Shown here in pieces: positions 1-8,655 of a DNA stretch of 64,000 nt. The first letter of the stretch is position 1, and every line of letters starts with the position of its first letter. The position numbers were made by a program, and so were the translations under genes. Origin of the DNA: Alphaproteobacteria bacterium CG1_02_46_17 (lineage in GTDB: Bacteria; Pseudomonadota; Alphaproteobacteria; Micavibrionales; Micavibrionaceae). The DNA is taken from NCBI GenBank assembly GCA_001871905.1, contig MNUG01000009.1, positions 168,464-232,463 on the forward strand, in the 5' to 3' direction. The notes beneath the pieces were generated by a model, which worked only from the letters and a program-made list of their open reading frames with translations, was not told where the DNA came from and ran no database searches.

Positions 1-375
1 GGTCGGGGTCATTTTTGGCCCTTTGAAATTTTTACCAAAGATGAAAGCCAGAGTGTCGCTTGACCAGATCGTCAGGAACAAAAACAGAATCCACTCAAAT
101 CCGTCAGCCAGCCACAGGCGCAGCCATGCCATCTCAATAAATGACAGTTCAAGATATATGATGCCGATTATGCCCAGAGCAAGGCGCTTCCAGAGCTTGG
201 GAGTGATTTTGACAGTGAGGTGCATCCATTCTGCCACTGCAACCCCGATGCAGGCGGCAAGCAGAACGCCGTATCCCCAACCGCCCCAATACATTACCCC
301 GATCACCAGAGGAATCAGGACGATGGAAGATAAAATCCTCAACGATAGAGATGATGGAGGGCGTGCGTGGATCAT
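1..375 (-). CDS. cdsA: Phosphatidate cytidylyltransferase, N-terminal part (cut by window edge)
   Basis: Makes CDP-diacylglycerol from phosphatidic acid and CTP at the inner membrane, the entry to phospholipid synthesis. The 125 visible codons start at an ATG 21 bp after the uppS stop. They give hydrophobic segments at about residues 16-32 and 36-52, another near 70-110, and end in a stretch with W-S-S-D-T, G-K-N-F-K-G-P-K and M-T-P-T. That stretch matches the CdsA family block that normally continues into the S-P-K-T-x-E-G signature, which lies beyond the window. The gene follows uppS, as in many Alphaproteobacteria. The identification is fairly secure; the C-terminal half is not visible. 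Confidence 0.85.
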   Translation of the reverse strand, partial: MIHARPPSSLSLRILSSIVLIPLVIGVMYWGGWGYGVLLAACIGVAVAEWMHLTVKITPKLWKRLALGIIGIIYLELSFIEMAWLRLWLADGFEWILFLFLTIWSSDTLAFIFGKNFKGPKMTPT

Positions 376-396
376 GCGATACCTTTCGCGTTACCT

Positions 397-1137
397 TTAG
401 CGTTTTGTTGAGGCAATATTGCCAAAGCGCCGATCGCGCCGGTTATATTCCTCAATGGCTTGTTCCAATGATTGCTTGTCAAAATCAGGCCAGAGTGTGT
501 TGGTAAACACAAATTCGGTATAGGCGCAGGGCCAGAGCAGAAAATTTGAAATACGTTGTTCGCCACTGGTGCGGATCATCAGGTCGGGATCGGGAATTCC
601 GGAAGTCATCAGAAATTGCGGAAACAGGGCTTCGACTTCTTCTTCCGAGAGTTTGCGTTTCTCTCTCGCTGCGTAATCTGCAAGCGCATTGGCGGCATGC
701 AAAATATCGTTACGTCCGCCATAGTTGAGAGCCATAACCAGCGTAATCTTGCGGTTGTCTGCGGTCAGGCGTTCGGCGTTATCAATCAGATCAATAATGT
801 CCTGATCGAAATCGCGACGGTTTCCGATGACGCGCAAGCGGATGCCGTTCTTATGCAGTTCGGCAGTTTCAGAACGCAAATAGGATCGCAAAAGTTTCAT
901 CAATTCCTTGACTTCACTTTCCGGGCGCGACCAGTTTTCTGACGAGAAACCAAATAGGGTCAGGTATTTGACGCCCAGTTCGGCTGCGGCATGTGTGATG
1001 CGTTTGACGGCTTCACTGCCTCGTTGATGTCCCATCGTGCGAGGCAATCCACGCGCAGCAGCCCACCGTCCATTGCCATCCATGATGACGGCAATGTGTG
1101 TGGGGATGTTCAGGTTCGGATTTTCAGGCTGCTTCAA
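397..1137 (-). CDS. uppS: Isoprenyl (undecaprenyl) diphosphate synthase
   Basis: cis-Prenyltransferase that condenses isopentenyl diphosphates on farnesyl diphosphate to make the C55 lipid carrier for peptidoglycan and O-antigen. 246 residues, typical length. The substrate-binding signature HIAVIMDGNGRWA is at residues 14-26, with the catalytic Asp at 20. The C-terminal R-T-S-G-E-Q-R-I-S-N-F-L-L-W block is present. The start is TTG: it lies about 8 nt after a GGGAAGAG ribosome site, and no in-frame ATG precedes the conserved block. It begins 14 bp after the frr stop and is probably cotranscribed with frr and cdsA. Confidence 0.95.
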   Translation of the reverse strand: MKQPENPNLNIPTHIAVIMDGNGRWAAARGLPRTMGHQRGSEAVKRITHAAAELGVKYLTLFGFSSENWSRPESEVKELMKLLRSYLRSETAELHKNGIRLRVIGNRRDFDQDIIDLIDNAERLTADNRKITLVMALNYGGRNDILHAANALADYAAREKRKLSEEEVEALFPQFLMTSGIPDPDLMIRTSGEQRISNFLLWPCAYTEFVFTNTLWPDFDKQSLEQAIEEYNRRDRRFGNIASTKR

Positions 1138-1151
1138 GACTTATCTCTTCC

Positions 1152-1706
1152 CTAGACTTTCATCACGTCGGATTCTTTCTTGGATAGATGGTCATCGACA
1201 ATCTTGATGTACTGGTCAGTCAATTTTTGAACTTCATCCGACATTTTTTTATGTTCGTCTTCTGAAATTTCGTTATCTTTTTCTGCCTTTTTCAGGATGT
1301 CCATCCCATCACGTCGAATGTTACGGATCGCGATGCGGGCCTGTTCGGCATATTTTCCGGCAACTTTCTGGAGTTCCGTCCGGCGTTCGGTCGAGAGTTC
1401 AGGAACCGGCACACGGATCAAAGAACCTTCGGCCTGAGGGTTTAGTCCCAGACCTGAATCACGGATCGCTTTTTCAACGGCCTTGGTGTTGTTCATGTCC
1501 CAGACCTGAACCGAGAGAAGGCGTGATTCCGGAACGCCAACGGTGGCCACCTGATTGAGGGGCATTTTGGCACCGTACACATCAACGACAACGGGTTCGA
1601 GCATATGAACAGATGCGCGGCCTGTCCGCAGGCCTGTATATTCTTTTTCCAGCATATCAACAGCGCCTTGCATGCGGGATTTGAGGTCGTTCATATCAAT
1701 AGCCAT
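1152..1706 (-). CDS. frr: Ribosome recycling factor
   Basis: Splits the post-termination 70S complex together with EF-G. 184 residues, the standard length. The family blocks are all visible: the T-G-R-A motif near residue 29, the P-L-N-Q-V-A-T-V hinge region near 50, the N-P-Q-A-E-G stretch, and a long helical C-terminal half. It sits between pyrH (32 bp upstream) and uppS (14 bp downstream) on the same strand, the usual bacterial arrangement. Confidence 0.97.
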   Translation of the reverse strand: MAIDMNDLKSRMQGAVDMLEKEYTGLRTGRASVHMLEPVVVDVYGAKMPLNQVATVGVPESRLLSVQVWDMNNTKAVEKAIRDSGLGLNPQAEGSLIRVPVPELSTERRTELQKVAGKYAEQARIAIRNIRRDGMDILKKAEKDNEISEDEHKKMSDEVQKLTDQYIKIVDDHLSKKESDVMKV

Positions 1707-1739
1707 TCTTACGTCCTTTTCTTTTTTGTTTTTGAGGTC

Positions 1740-2504
1740 TTATTTGTCGCTGACGATGGTGTAATCGCCATCGCCTCTCATAACCTTGGCAAAATTTCCG
1801 TGTTCGCGGATCGAGAAAACCATAACCGGAATTTTATTTTCACGAGCCAGAGAAACAGCCGTGGCATCCATCACCTTCAAATCTTTGGTCAGGATATCCA
1901 TATAGGTCAGATGATCGTATTTTTTAGCCTCAGGGTCTTTGAACGGATCAGCAGTATAGATGCCGTTGACCTTGGTTCCTTTGGCAATCAGGTCACAGTT
2001 CATCTCGGACGCACGCAGTGCTGCGCCCGTGTCAGAAGTGAAGTAGGGGTTACCGGTTCCGGCTGCGAAAATAACCACGCGGCCTTTTTCCATGTGGCGG
2101 ATGGCTTTGCGGCGGATATAAGGTTCGCAGACCTGATCCATCTGGATGGCGGATTGAACGCGGGTTTTAATCCCAACATTTTCGAGAGCGTTCTGGACGC
2201 ACAAAGCGTTGATGACAATTCCCAACATTCCCATGTGGTCGGCGGTGGTACGATCCATTCCGTTTGATGCCCCTGATACACCACGGAAGATATTTCCTGC
2301 GCCGACGACGATACAAACCTCAATCCCCATATCCACGACTTCTTTGACGTCATTGGCGATCCGCGCCACGGTTTCAGGATCAAGCCCAAATTCCTTGGGC
2401 CCCATCAGAGCCTCTCCAGACATTTTTAATAATACGCGTTTGTATTTTGGTTTGGCAGAGGATTCAGTATGGATCTCGTCTTTTATCGCGGGCATGGCGG
2501 GCAT
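1740..2504 (-). CDS. pyrH: UMP kinase
   Basis: Hexameric amino-acid-kinase-fold enzyme phosphorylating UMP to UDP. The 254-residue frame shows [12 protein letters not shown] near residue 30, the G-A-G-N-I-F-R-G motif, [11 protein letters not shown] and the [10 protein letters not shown] uridine-nucleotide block. The open frame could begin nine codons earlier at a GTG. The ATG at 2504 is chosen because an AAGGAA ribosome site lies 6 nt before it. About 27 N-terminal residues before the kinase core (rich in M-P-A and charged residues) are longer than in most homologues, so a slightly later start cannot be excluded. Confidence 0.95.
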   Translation of the reverse strand: MPAMPAIKDEIHTESSAKPKYKRVLLKMSGEALMGPKEFGLDPETVARIANDVKEVVDMGIEVCIVVGAGNIFRGVSGASNGMDRTTADHMGMLGIVINALCVQNALENVGIKTRVQSAIQMDQVCEPYIRRKAIRHMEKGRVVIFAAGTGNPYFTSDTGAALRASEMNCDLIAKGTKVNGIYTADPFKDPEAKKYDHLTYMDILTKDLKVMDATAVSLARENKIPVMVFSIREHGNFAKVMRGDGDYTIVSDK

Positions 2505-2583
2505 CTCTATTTCCTTTTTTGAATTTCGCACAAGTCATACCACTGACGCGAAAAAATGCAAGAAATTCGGTCGCTTGGTACAC

Positions 2584-2609
2584 AAAAAAGCCGACCAAAT
2601 AGCCGGCTT
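2584..2609 (-). terminator. Rho-independent terminator after tsf
   Basis: On the minus strand AAGCCG and CGGCTT form a 6-bp stem around a 10-nt loop, followed at once by six T. It lies 26 bp beyond the tsf stop and before pyrH, so it should end or attenuate the rpsB-tsf transcript. Confidence 0.8.
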
Positions 2610-2634
2610 CCTTAATTCTTTGGTCGAAAAAATA

Positions 2635-3564
2635 TTAACCGTTAACGGCAGCAGCCACTTCAGCAGCGAAGTCGGTTTCTTCTTTTTCGATGCCTTCACC
2701 GAGGACAAAGCGCGAGAATGCAGCCAATTTGATCGGGCTTCCAGCTTCTTTTCCCGCTTTGTCGAGCAGGGCAGAGATTTTTGTCTCAGGATCCATAATG
2801 AACGCTTGTTCCATCATGCAGACTTCTTCGTAGTATTTGCGCATACGGCCTTCGAGCATTTTTTCAACAATCTCGGCAGGCTTGCCGGAGGCCAAAGCGG
2901 TCTCGCGTTGAACGTTTTTCTCACGTTCTGCCGCAGCAGGATCGACACTGGAGACATCCAGAAATTCAGGAGCAGCAGCAGCAACATGCATTGCCAGTTG
3001 TTTGCCCAAAGTTTGCAGAGCTTCTGCAGGGGCAGCGGATTCGAGGGCAACCAGAACGCCGATTTTACCCAAGTTCGGGGCAATCGCATTGTGAACGTAA
3101 GATGCTACATAACCTTGTGAAACGGTCAGTTTGGTCGCGCGACGCAAGGACATGTTTTCGCCAATGGTTGCGATCAGGGCCGTCAATGCTTCAGCTGTGT
3201 TCTTGCCAGCTTCGAAGGCTGCATTCGCCAGAGACTCGGTTGCGCCGTCAGTTGAAAGGGCAATCGTTGCAGCTTTTTTCACGAAGTTCTGGAATTGTTC
3301 ATTACGACCCACGAAATCGGTTTCTGCGTTAATCTCTACCAGAGCGGCTTCGAGACCGTTTGCGTTAGCTGCAACAGCAACCAGACCTTCAGCGGCAGTG
3401 CGTCCGGATTTTTTGGCGGCCTTGGCCAGACCTTTTGTACGAAGCCAATCTACTGAAGCTTCCATATCACCTGCGCATTCGACCAAAGCGTTCTTTGCGT
3501 CCATCATACCAGCGCCGGTTTTTTCACGGAGTTCTTTTACCATTGATGCTGTAATATCAGCCAT
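2635..3564 (-). CDS. tsf: Translation elongation factor Ts
   Basis: Guanine-nucleotide exchange factor for EF-Tu. 309 residues. The N-terminal UBA-like domain carries [14 protein letters not shown] at about 9-22. The EF-Tu-contacting [10 protein letters not shown] motif is near residue 80. The frame could open four codons earlier, but the ATG of M-A-D-I-T is chosen because AGGA lies 5-6 nt upstream. It follows rpsB by 85 bp, with a strong hairpin between them, the common rpsB-tsf operon order. Confidence 0.97.
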   Translation of the reverse strand: MADITASMVKELREKTGAGMMDAKNALVECAGDMEASVDWLRTKGLAKAAKKSGRTAAEGLVAVAANANGLEAALVEINAETDFVGRNEQFQNFVKKAATIALSTDGATESLANAAFEAGKNTAEALTALIATIGENMSLRRATKLTVSQGYVASYVHNAIAPNLGKIGVLVALESAAPAEALQTLGKQLAMHVAAAAPEFLDVSSVDPAAAEREKNVQRETALASGKPAEIVEKMLEGRMRKYYEEVCMMEQAFIMDPETKISALLDKAGKEAGSPIKLAAFSRFVLGEGIEKEETDFAAEVAAAVNG

Positions 3565-3612
3565 CTTTATCCTCATTTTGTTTCGGGGTTCATCATCATA
3601 TTTTTAATAAGG

Positions 3613-3641
3613 GAAGAGGGGACTTATATAAGCCCCTCTTC
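3613..3641 (-). terminator. Strong hairpin between rpsB and tsf
   Basis: GAAGAGGGG and CCCCTCTTC form a perfect 9-bp stem, and the loop itself holds the palindrome CTTATATAAG. On the minus strand it is followed by CCTTATTAAAAA, not a clean T run, so it may be an attenuator or an RNA-processing or stability hairpin in the rpsB-tsf message rather than a full stop. Confidence 0.6.
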
Positions 3642-3649
3642 GAATTTTA

Positions 3650-4456
3650 TTAGGCGGTTGCTGCAGCTTTTTTCTCAGATTCTTCCAGAGTTTCAGCGGA
3701 ATTTGCTGCTGCTGGAAGAGTTACTTCCACAGTTTCTGCTTCGCCGAGATCTTTTCCTTTGGAAGACATTTCCGCCTGAATACCATCCAGAATAGCGGAA
3801 GATACAAGGTTGCAATACAATTCGATTGCGCGCAAAGCATCATCGTTACCTGGAATAGGGAAGTCGATTCCATCAGGGCAGGAGTTGCTGTCGAGAATAG
3901 CAATCACAGGAATACCCAGCTTGTTGGCTTCTTTAACTGCGATGTCTTCTTTGTTGGTGTCGATGATGAAAATTGCATCAGGTTGACCAGCCATATCCTT
4001 GATACCGCCGATGGACAGTTTCAGTTTTTCCATTTCACGACGCAACATCAAAATTTCTTTTTTGGAGTAAGGGACTTTGTCATGAGAGAAAATGTTTTCC
4101 AGCTCTTTCAAACGATTGATCGAGTTGGTTACTGTTTTCCAGTTGGTCATCATGCCGCCCAACCAGCGGTGGTTGACGTAGTATTGACCGCAGCGTTTTG
4201 CAGCTTCGGCAACAGTGGATTGTGCCTGACGTTTGGTTCCGACGAACAGAACACGACCGCCATTGGCCACGATTTCGCGCAAAGTGCGCAAAGCCTGATC
4301 CAGCATTGGTACGGTTTGTTGAAGGTCGAGAATATGAACACCGTTACGAACGCCGAAGATGAACGGACGCATTTGCGGGTTCCAACGACGGGTGTGGTGT
4401 CCAAAGTGTACGCCTGCTTCAAGCAGTTCGCGCATGTTGACTTCTGGCATTGCCAT
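3650..4456 (-). CDS. rpsB: 30S ribosomal protein S2
   Basis: Small-subunit protein S2, 268 residues. Family blocks visible: [13 protein letters not shown] near residue 14, [20 protein letters not shown], and [10 protein letters not shown]. The frame could begin 18 codons upstream, but AAGGAGC ends 7 nt before the ATG at 4456 and fixes the start. The Ala/Glu-rich C-terminal tail (about 30 residues) is an alphaproteobacterial-type extension. First gene of the rpsB-tsf unit. Confidence 0.97.
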   Translation of the reverse strand: MAMPEVNMRELLEAGVHFGHHTRRWNPQMRPFIFGVRNGVHILDLQQTVPMLDQALRTLREIVANGGRVLFVGTKRQAQSTVAEAAKRCGQYYVNHRWLGGMMTNWKTVTNSINRLKELENIFSHDKVPYSKKEILMLRREMEKLKLSIGGIKDMAGQPDAIFIIDTNKEDIAVKEANKLGIPVIAILDSNSCPDGIDFPIPGNDDALRAIELYCNLVSSAILDGIQAEMSSKGKDLGEAETVEVTLPAAANSAETLEESEKKAAATA

Positions 4457-4581
4457 TATTTTAGCTCCTTTTTCCGGTTTAGCCTCTACAGGGTTGTGAT
4501 GACGAACCATTCGTCACACCGGTAGGGTTGAATAAGATTTGTCTGCCTTATCCGCCCAGCCCTGTATGTGAATTGACGCTG

Positions 4582-4610
4582 TTTATAGGGGCTTTGCCCC
4601 GTCAATGCAA
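4582..4610 (-). promoter_or_regulatory. Sigma70-type promoter for rpsB
   Basis: On the minus strand TTGCAT (4610-4605), a 17-nt spacer and TATAAA (4587-4582) lie about 125 bp before the rpsB start. The spacer contains the palindrome GGGGCAAAGCCCC, which could be an operator or chance. Confidence 0.55.
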
Positions 4611-4649
4611 GCAAAAAAGCCCTTTTTTTCTTGTTCAGAATAAAAAGGG
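4611..4649 (-). terminator. Terminator of the 86-residue orphan gene
   Basis: On the minus strand CCCTTTTT and AAAAAGGG pair across a 14-nt loop and are followed by CTTTTTT. It sits about 60 bp past the stop of the small gene at 4708-4968, supporting that gene as a separate transcription unit. Confidence 0.65.
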
Positions 4650-4707
4650 ACTATAAAAATTCAATCACTATGTGAATATATTCTTATTTATCCGGTTTTC
4701 CCAAAAA

Positions 4708-4968
4708 CTATACGGATAGATCAACCAAAGAGCCTCGTTGCGTGCTTGTTTTGGTTGGATTATTTTCAGTTTTATTGCTCGCCAGTGTCAGGCTTGTTGC
4801 ATTCTGGTTTGCGGAGGAGACGCGGTCTCCTGCTGCTTGCATGCCGGCGATCCGTTCTTTCGAGGTGTCACGGTTTTTAAGGCCAAACTCGGTCGCGGTG
4901 TCATTTCTCAACTGCTGGGTCAGCGGTGTCGCTGTTGGTTGACTGGAAAGCGTTGTGATTGCGCTCAT
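4708..4968 (-). CDS. Small Ser/Thr/Asn-rich hypothetical protein
   Basis: 86 residues, not recognised. The sequence is hydrophilic and low in complexity, rich in S, T, N and Q, with no membrane segment. It ends R-G-S-L-V-D-L-S-V. Support for a real gene: an AAGGTAGAG ribosome site before the ATG, a plausible promoter (5002-5031), its own terminator (4611-4649), and no competing longer frame with family matches. Probably a soluble or intrinsically disordered protein; function unknown. Confidence 0.6.
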   Translation of the reverse strand: MSAITTLSSQPTATPLTQQLRNDTATEFGLKNRDTSKERIAGMQAAGDRVSSANQNATSLTLASNKTENNPTKTSTQRGSLVDLSV

Positions 4969-5001
4969 CTTTTTTCTCTACCTTACCCTTGATTTGGCCA
5001 G

Positions 5002-5031
5002 ATTCTAGCTGGCGGTTCTGTGACTGTCCAA
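5002..5031 (-). promoter_or_regulatory. Candidate promoter for the 86-residue orphan gene
   Basis: On the minus strand TTGGAC (5031-5026), an 18-nt spacer and TAGAAT (5007-5002), 34 bp before the start codon at 4968. Match is moderate. Confidence 0.4.
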
Positions 5032-5239
5032 CAAGTGTATAATATAAGCATTAATATTTTATTGATAGCCCAATCGAGTATTTTTTCTGCAGAAAATCGG
5101 CTTTGCAGGGGAATGAATTTACCTTCTGTAAATCAATTCGTGTGAAGATCAATATATAAGAGTGTGTGAAAAATATTGTTAAAGCAGCACCGGTGGCGGT
5201 ACCGGAAGGAGTTTTTTTTAAGATTTTGGGGTAACCGAT

Positions 5240-6415
5240 ATGGGAATTCAGGATTCAGTGGATCTGGATTTTAGTGATAGAAACGGGCGTGATGGGATGT
5301 CCGGGGCAGGATCAATTTCGCCAATGTTGGTGGAGTTGTACGATTCTCATAAACAATATGCACAAGATCCGGAAAACCATTCACATTCCAGAGAGATTGT
5401 TTGCGGTCAGATGACAGATTTGTTGTCTGTCGCGTCGCGCATTTCAGACCGTGAGATGGTTACCGATGTGCTGGTGACGTTGTTGCGCCAGTCGGAAAAA
5501 GAATTAAAGTCGGCATTGGCAGAGCGTCTGGCATTGCTACCCAATGTCCCGTTGCGTTTATTGTTGCAGCTTCTCAATGAAGATATCTCTGTCGCACGTC
5601 CGATCATTCTTAACAGTCCTGTTTTGAATGATCTTGATCTGCTTTATATTATCCAGTCGCGCGACACCACGTTCTGGCAGACAATTGCCGCACGTCGTTT
5701 TATTAAAGAGAATGTTGTTGATGCCTTGGCCACCACACATGATGTCCCGACTGCAAAAGTTCTGGTCGAGAACGAGACCATCACTTTAACCGATTTTTCG
5801 TTGCATGAGCTTGAGCAAATGGCCATGCAGAATGAAGAATTGGCCAAGCCGTTGTTGCTGCGTTCCGATGTTCCGGAATCTGTCGCGCGCAAAATTCATG
5901 AGTATGTCAGCCGTGATTTGAAAGACTTTACATCTTCGCAGTTTGGCTCCACAGTCTCTGATGCGGATCAGAAAGAAGTACAAGATGTCATCAATGATGT
6001 CTTGAATGAATTTGTCACCCCGAGAATGTCAGGGGATTCCTTTATGCCGACAGCGGCAATGTTGCGTGCCGCCGAGATGTTCATGCAACAGGGGAAACTT
6101 GATGTCACCTTGATGGTGCGAACCTTGAAGCGCGGACAGATATCATCCTTCATTGCCCAGATGAGCGTTTTTTCCAACTTGAACCCAAGCGTTGTTGTAT
6201 CTTTGTTAAAGCAACATAACGGTCAGGGATTGGCGATTGTTGCGCGGGCTTGCGAGATTTCAAATGAGGATTTCATGTCCATGTTTATGTTGACCCGTCG
6301 TATGGTGAATGCCGATGGCGTTGTGTCGTCAGAGAATATTGGTAAGGCACAAAGTTATTATAACCGGATCAATTCATATCTGGCCAAGAAGATATTAAAA
6401 CGCAGCCAACATTAA
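5240..6415 (+). CDS. DUF2336 domain protein (HEAT-like alpha-helical)
   Basis: 391 residues, soluble, no signal peptide. From about residue 35 to 215 it shows the helical repeat pattern of alphaproteobacterial DUF2336 proteins: E-R-L-A-L-L-P-N-V-P, D-I-S-V-A-R-P-I-I-L-N-S-P-V-L, then D-L-L-Y-I-I-Q-S and R-S-D-V-P-E-S-V-A. The C-terminal half (220-391) is also helical and resembles the family's conserved tail. Such proteins occur in several to many copies in Alphaproteobacteria; their role is unsettled. It has a GGGG ribosome site 8 nt upstream and stands alone between divergent and convergent neighbours. A near-match to a CtrA box (TTAA-N7-TTGA, about 5050-5064) lies upstream; weak evidence. 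Confidence 0.8.
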   Translation: MGIQDSVDLDFSDRNGRDGMSGAGSISPMLVELYDSHKQYAQDPENHSHSREIVCGQMTDLLSVASRISDREMVTDVLVTLLRQSEKELKSALAERLALLPNVPLRLLLQLLNEDISVARPIILNSPVLNDLDLLYIIQSRDTTFWQTIAARRFIKENVVDALATTHDVPTAKVLVENETITLTDFSLHELEQMAMQNEELAKPLLLRSDVPESVARKIHEYVSRDLKDFTSSQFGSTVSDADQKEVQDVINDVLNEFVTPRMSGDSFMPTAAMLRAAEMFMQQGKLDVTLMVRTLKRGQISSFIAQMSVFSNLNPSVVVSLLKQHNGQGLAIVARACEISNEDFMSMFMLTRRMVNADGVVSSENIGKAQSYYNRINSYLAKKILKRSQH

Positions 6416-6426
6416 GTGTGGCTGCG
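6401..6426 (+). terminator. Hairpin spanning the DUF2336 stop codon
   Basis: CGCAGCCA (6401-6408) pairs with TGGCTGCG (6419-6426) around the TAA at 6413-6415. No T run follows, so it may be a Rho-dependent end or a stability hairpin between two convergent genes. Confidence 0.45.
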
Positions 6427-6473
6427 CTCTGAAAAGTTTAGTAGGGGGAGGCGGTGGTATAGAGAGTGTGCCT

Positions 6474-7676
6474 TTACGCTGCCTTTTTTGGGGAAGAAAG
6501 TGCTTCGACGCCCGGCAGGGGCTTTCCTTCCATCCATTCAAGGAAGGCTCCGCCGGCGCTCGAGACATAAGTAAAGTCATCGGCACAGCCTGCTTGTTCC
6601 AACGCTGAAACGGTATCCCCGCCACCTGCAACACTGACAATTTTTCCTGCCTTGGTATATTCGGCAACAGCTTGAGCGGCTGTGTTTGTTCCAGTGTCAA
6701 ATGGTTTAACTTCGAACACACCCAACGGGCCATTCCACAATACAGTTTTGCAATTCGCCAACACTTCACGGAGTTTGGCAACCGTTGCAGGGCCTGCGTC
6801 AACGGCTTCGCGTTCGGTTGGCATTTTATCGGCTGCGAAAATTTCAAAGGGAACGTTGGCGCCAAATTCCAGAACCGTTACACGGTCAACCGGCAGAATA
6901 ATTTCGCAGTTTGCGGCCTTGGCAGTTTCCATGATGGCGCGAGCTTCATCAGCCATATCTTTTTCACACAATGATTTTCCAATCTCGATTCCTTGCGCAT
7001 ACATGAAGGTATTGGCCATTCCACCACCCAAAAGCAGATAATCCACTTTTTTGACGAGGTTATTGAGAACGGAAAGTTTGGTTGATACTTTGGCTCCGCC
7101 AACAATCGCCAAGACTGGCCGTGCCGGATTTTCAAGAGCAGCATTGAGCGCGTTCAGTTCTGCTTCCATCAACATGCCTGCGCAAGCGGGCAGGTGATGT
7201 GCCAGACCTTCGGTAGAAGAATGTGCGCGGTGGGCAGCCGAGAAGGCATCGTTACAATAGATGTCTCCGAGAGCTGCGAGTTGTTTGGTGAAAGCTGGAT
7301 CATTTTTTTCTTCTTCAGCGTGAAAGCGAACATTTTCAAGAAGGGTGATTTGCCCGTTTTCAAGTGCGGCCTTCGCAGCTTCGGCAGATGCGCCGATGCA
7401 ATCATCAGAAAAGCCAACCTTGACGCCCCAGCTTTTTTCCAATGCAGGCAGCATGAATTTCAAAGAGAATTCAGGGGTAATACCTTTTGGACGTCCGAAG
7501 TGAGAAATGACCAGAGTTTTCGCGCCATTCTTTGTCAAAAAATCAATTGTCGGTTTCAGGCGATCAATGCGGGTTGTATCGGTGATAACACCGTCTTTGG
7601 CAGGAACGTTCAAGTCCGCACGCAGCAAAACGATTTTACCTTTTACATCCATATTTTTCAGAGATTGAAAATCCAT
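6474..7676 (-). CDS. pgk: Phosphoglycerate kinase
   Basis: Glycolytic enzyme making ATP from 1,3-bisphosphoglycerate. 400 residues. Motifs: R-A-D-L-N-V-P near 19, the S-H-F-G-R-P-K-G block, G-G-A-K-V-S-T-K near 210, and the ATP-loop G-G-G-D-T-V-S-A-L-E near 370. The frame is open 33 codons further upstream, but those overlap the previous gene. The ATG at 7676 is preceded by GAAGG, and it starts 4 bp after the stop of the small gene at 7681. This tight spacing suggests translational coupling with two small genes of unknown role. Confidence 0.96.
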   Translation of the reverse strand: MDFQSLKNMDVKGKIVLLRADLNVPAKDGVITDTTRIDRLKPTIDFLTKNGAKTLVISHFGRPKGITPEFSLKFMLPALEKSWGVKVGFSDDCIGASAEAAKAALENGQITLLENVRFHAEEEKNDPAFTKQLAALGDIYCNDAFSAAHRAHSSTEGLAHHLPACAGMLMEAELNALNAALENPARPVLAIVGGAKVSTKLSVLNNLVKKVDYLLLGGGMANTFMYAQGIEIGKSLCEKDMADEARAIMETAKAANCEIILPVDRVTVLEFGANVPFEIFAADKMPTEREAVDAGPATVAKLREVLANCKTVLWNGPLGVFEVKPFDTGTNTAAQAVAEYTKAGKIVSVAGGGDTVSALEQAGCADDFTYVSSAGGAFLEWMEGKPLPGVEALSSPKKAA

Positions 7677-7680
7677 ATCA

Positions 7681-8043
7681 TTACCTTCGAAGCCGTTGGG
7701 AGTTAAAATATGGTCTATATTTAGGGGGTTCGGGGTGAAAGTGCAAGGGGGAGAAGGGAAGAACATCCTCACCAAACTCAGTTCGTTTTGCAGGTTTTTG
7801 TGTTTTTTGCAGATGCCATGCCAGTAATATATGACAAAGTTCGGTATTGGCGCGGATCAGGGCGCGCCCACGGGAGCGCAGTTCGCGCCGTGCGCAGGAG
7901 TGGTAGCCTGTTTTATAAGAATTGCGGGAGGAGGCAATTTTCCCCGTGTCAGTCCGAGGGCCTGTCGATTTCTGCCATGGGCGGTTTGCGCGGCATCTGG
8001 CGGCAGCAGATTTTCTTTTTTCGGGTGTCCATCCACAAGCCAT
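7681..8043 (-). CDS. Small basic hypothetical protein upstream of pgk
   Basis: 120 residues, strongly basic. The N-terminal half contains the stretch K-S-T-G-P-R-T-D-T-G-K-I-A-S-S-R-N-S-Y-K followed by T-G-Y-H-S. I associate that pattern (TGP-T-GK-SSRNA-K-G) with a small uncharacterised alphaproteobacterial protein group. It begins 3 bp after the previous gene's stop and ends 4 bp before pgk, which argues for a real cotranscribed gene. No membrane segment or catalytic motif is visible. The C-terminal third is unlike the rest and may not be conserved. Confidence 0.65.
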   Translation of the reverse strand: MACGWTPEKRKSAAARCRANRPWQKSTGPRTDTGKIASSRNSYKTGYHSCARRELRSRGRALIRANTELCHILLAWHLQKTQKPAKRTEFGEDVLPFSPLHFHPEPPKYRPYFNSQRLRR

Positions 8044-8045
8044 TA

Positions 8046-8447
8046 TTAGGGTGTCGTTCCAGCTTTGTTCTTGATGGATTTTGATTCTAATTTGAGATTA
8101 TCCATTTTAATTTTATGAAGGAGATGTACAGTTTCGCAATAGCGACGTTGCATTTGCGTCACATGTTTCAATTCATTGCGTCCGAACCGTAACAACAAAA
8201 ATTGAATGGTGGCATTCATCTGGTGTAACTGGGTTGCGATTGATCCCGTAATATAGTCATCTTTCAGAGCGTCTGTTCCTTCGGGGCAGTTCATTTCCCC
8301 CAAAAATTCTTCAAGGTCGTAGCAATTGTAGATATTAGTTTCTCTTTTTTTCCTGTTTCTTGCCCATATAAAATCCGATAGTTCGTTTTGTGTGGCCTCT
8401 ATCGGGGGCGGTTTGAGGTCAGGTGTAGAAGATTGTTTTTCTGTCAT
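8046..8447 (-). CDS. Hypothetical protein, first gene of the pgk unit
   Basis: 133 residues, soluble, mostly helical, rich in charged residues. It includes D-L-E-E-F-L-G-E-M-N-C-P near residue 45 and R-F-G-R-N-E-L-K-H-V near 90. I do not recognise a family. The start ATG at 8447 has a GGAAATAAA ribosome site. It lies immediately upstream of the small basic gene (2-bp gap) and so heads a three-gene unit ending in pgk. Confidence 0.6.
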   Translation of the reverse strand: MTEKQSSTPDLKPPPIEATQNELSDFIWARNRKKRETNIYNCYDLEEFLGEMNCPEGTDALKDDYITGSIATQLHQMNATIQFLLLRFGRNELKHVTQMQRRYCETVHLLHKIKMDNLKLESKSIKNKAGTTP

Positions 8448-8534
8448 TTTATTTCCTTGGAGCTTTTCGCCTTACTGTAGGATATTATTCCTATAATGTC
8501 AAGGGGATTTTATAGTTCTTCTGATTGAAGAATA

Positions 8535-8654
8535 GCACCCCCACACTTTAAGTACCCCCACGAATTTTATCACCCCCACCCTGACCCTCCCCCCTCAAGG
8601 GGGAGGGGAAAGAGGAGATTGGCCCCCCTCGAGGGGGAGGGGAAAGGGGAATAA
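8535..8654 (+). repeat. GC-rich hairpin repeat, copy 1
   Basis: Contains the core CACCCTGACC, then CTCCCCCCTCAAGGGGGAG as a hairpin, then a second partial hairpin CCCCCCTCGAGGGGG. It ends one base before the stop codon of the prolyl aminopeptidase gene at 8656. Five related copies occur at 16418, 22417, 24470, 28853 and 52068, all in the same orientation. Belongs to the G-type subfamily (stem CCTCCCCC/GGGGGAGG). Confidence 0.85.
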
Positions 8655-8655
8655 G

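Noticed and set aside
1605..2267. Long plus-strand ORF (220 codons) opposite frr/pyrH
   Set aside because: Mirror frame of two well-identified genes; no ribosome site and no family-like sequence.
8535..8654. GC-rich repeat considered as a CRISPR-like array or coding sequence
   Set aside because: No regular spacers; the pattern is hairpin-based and repeated singly between genes.
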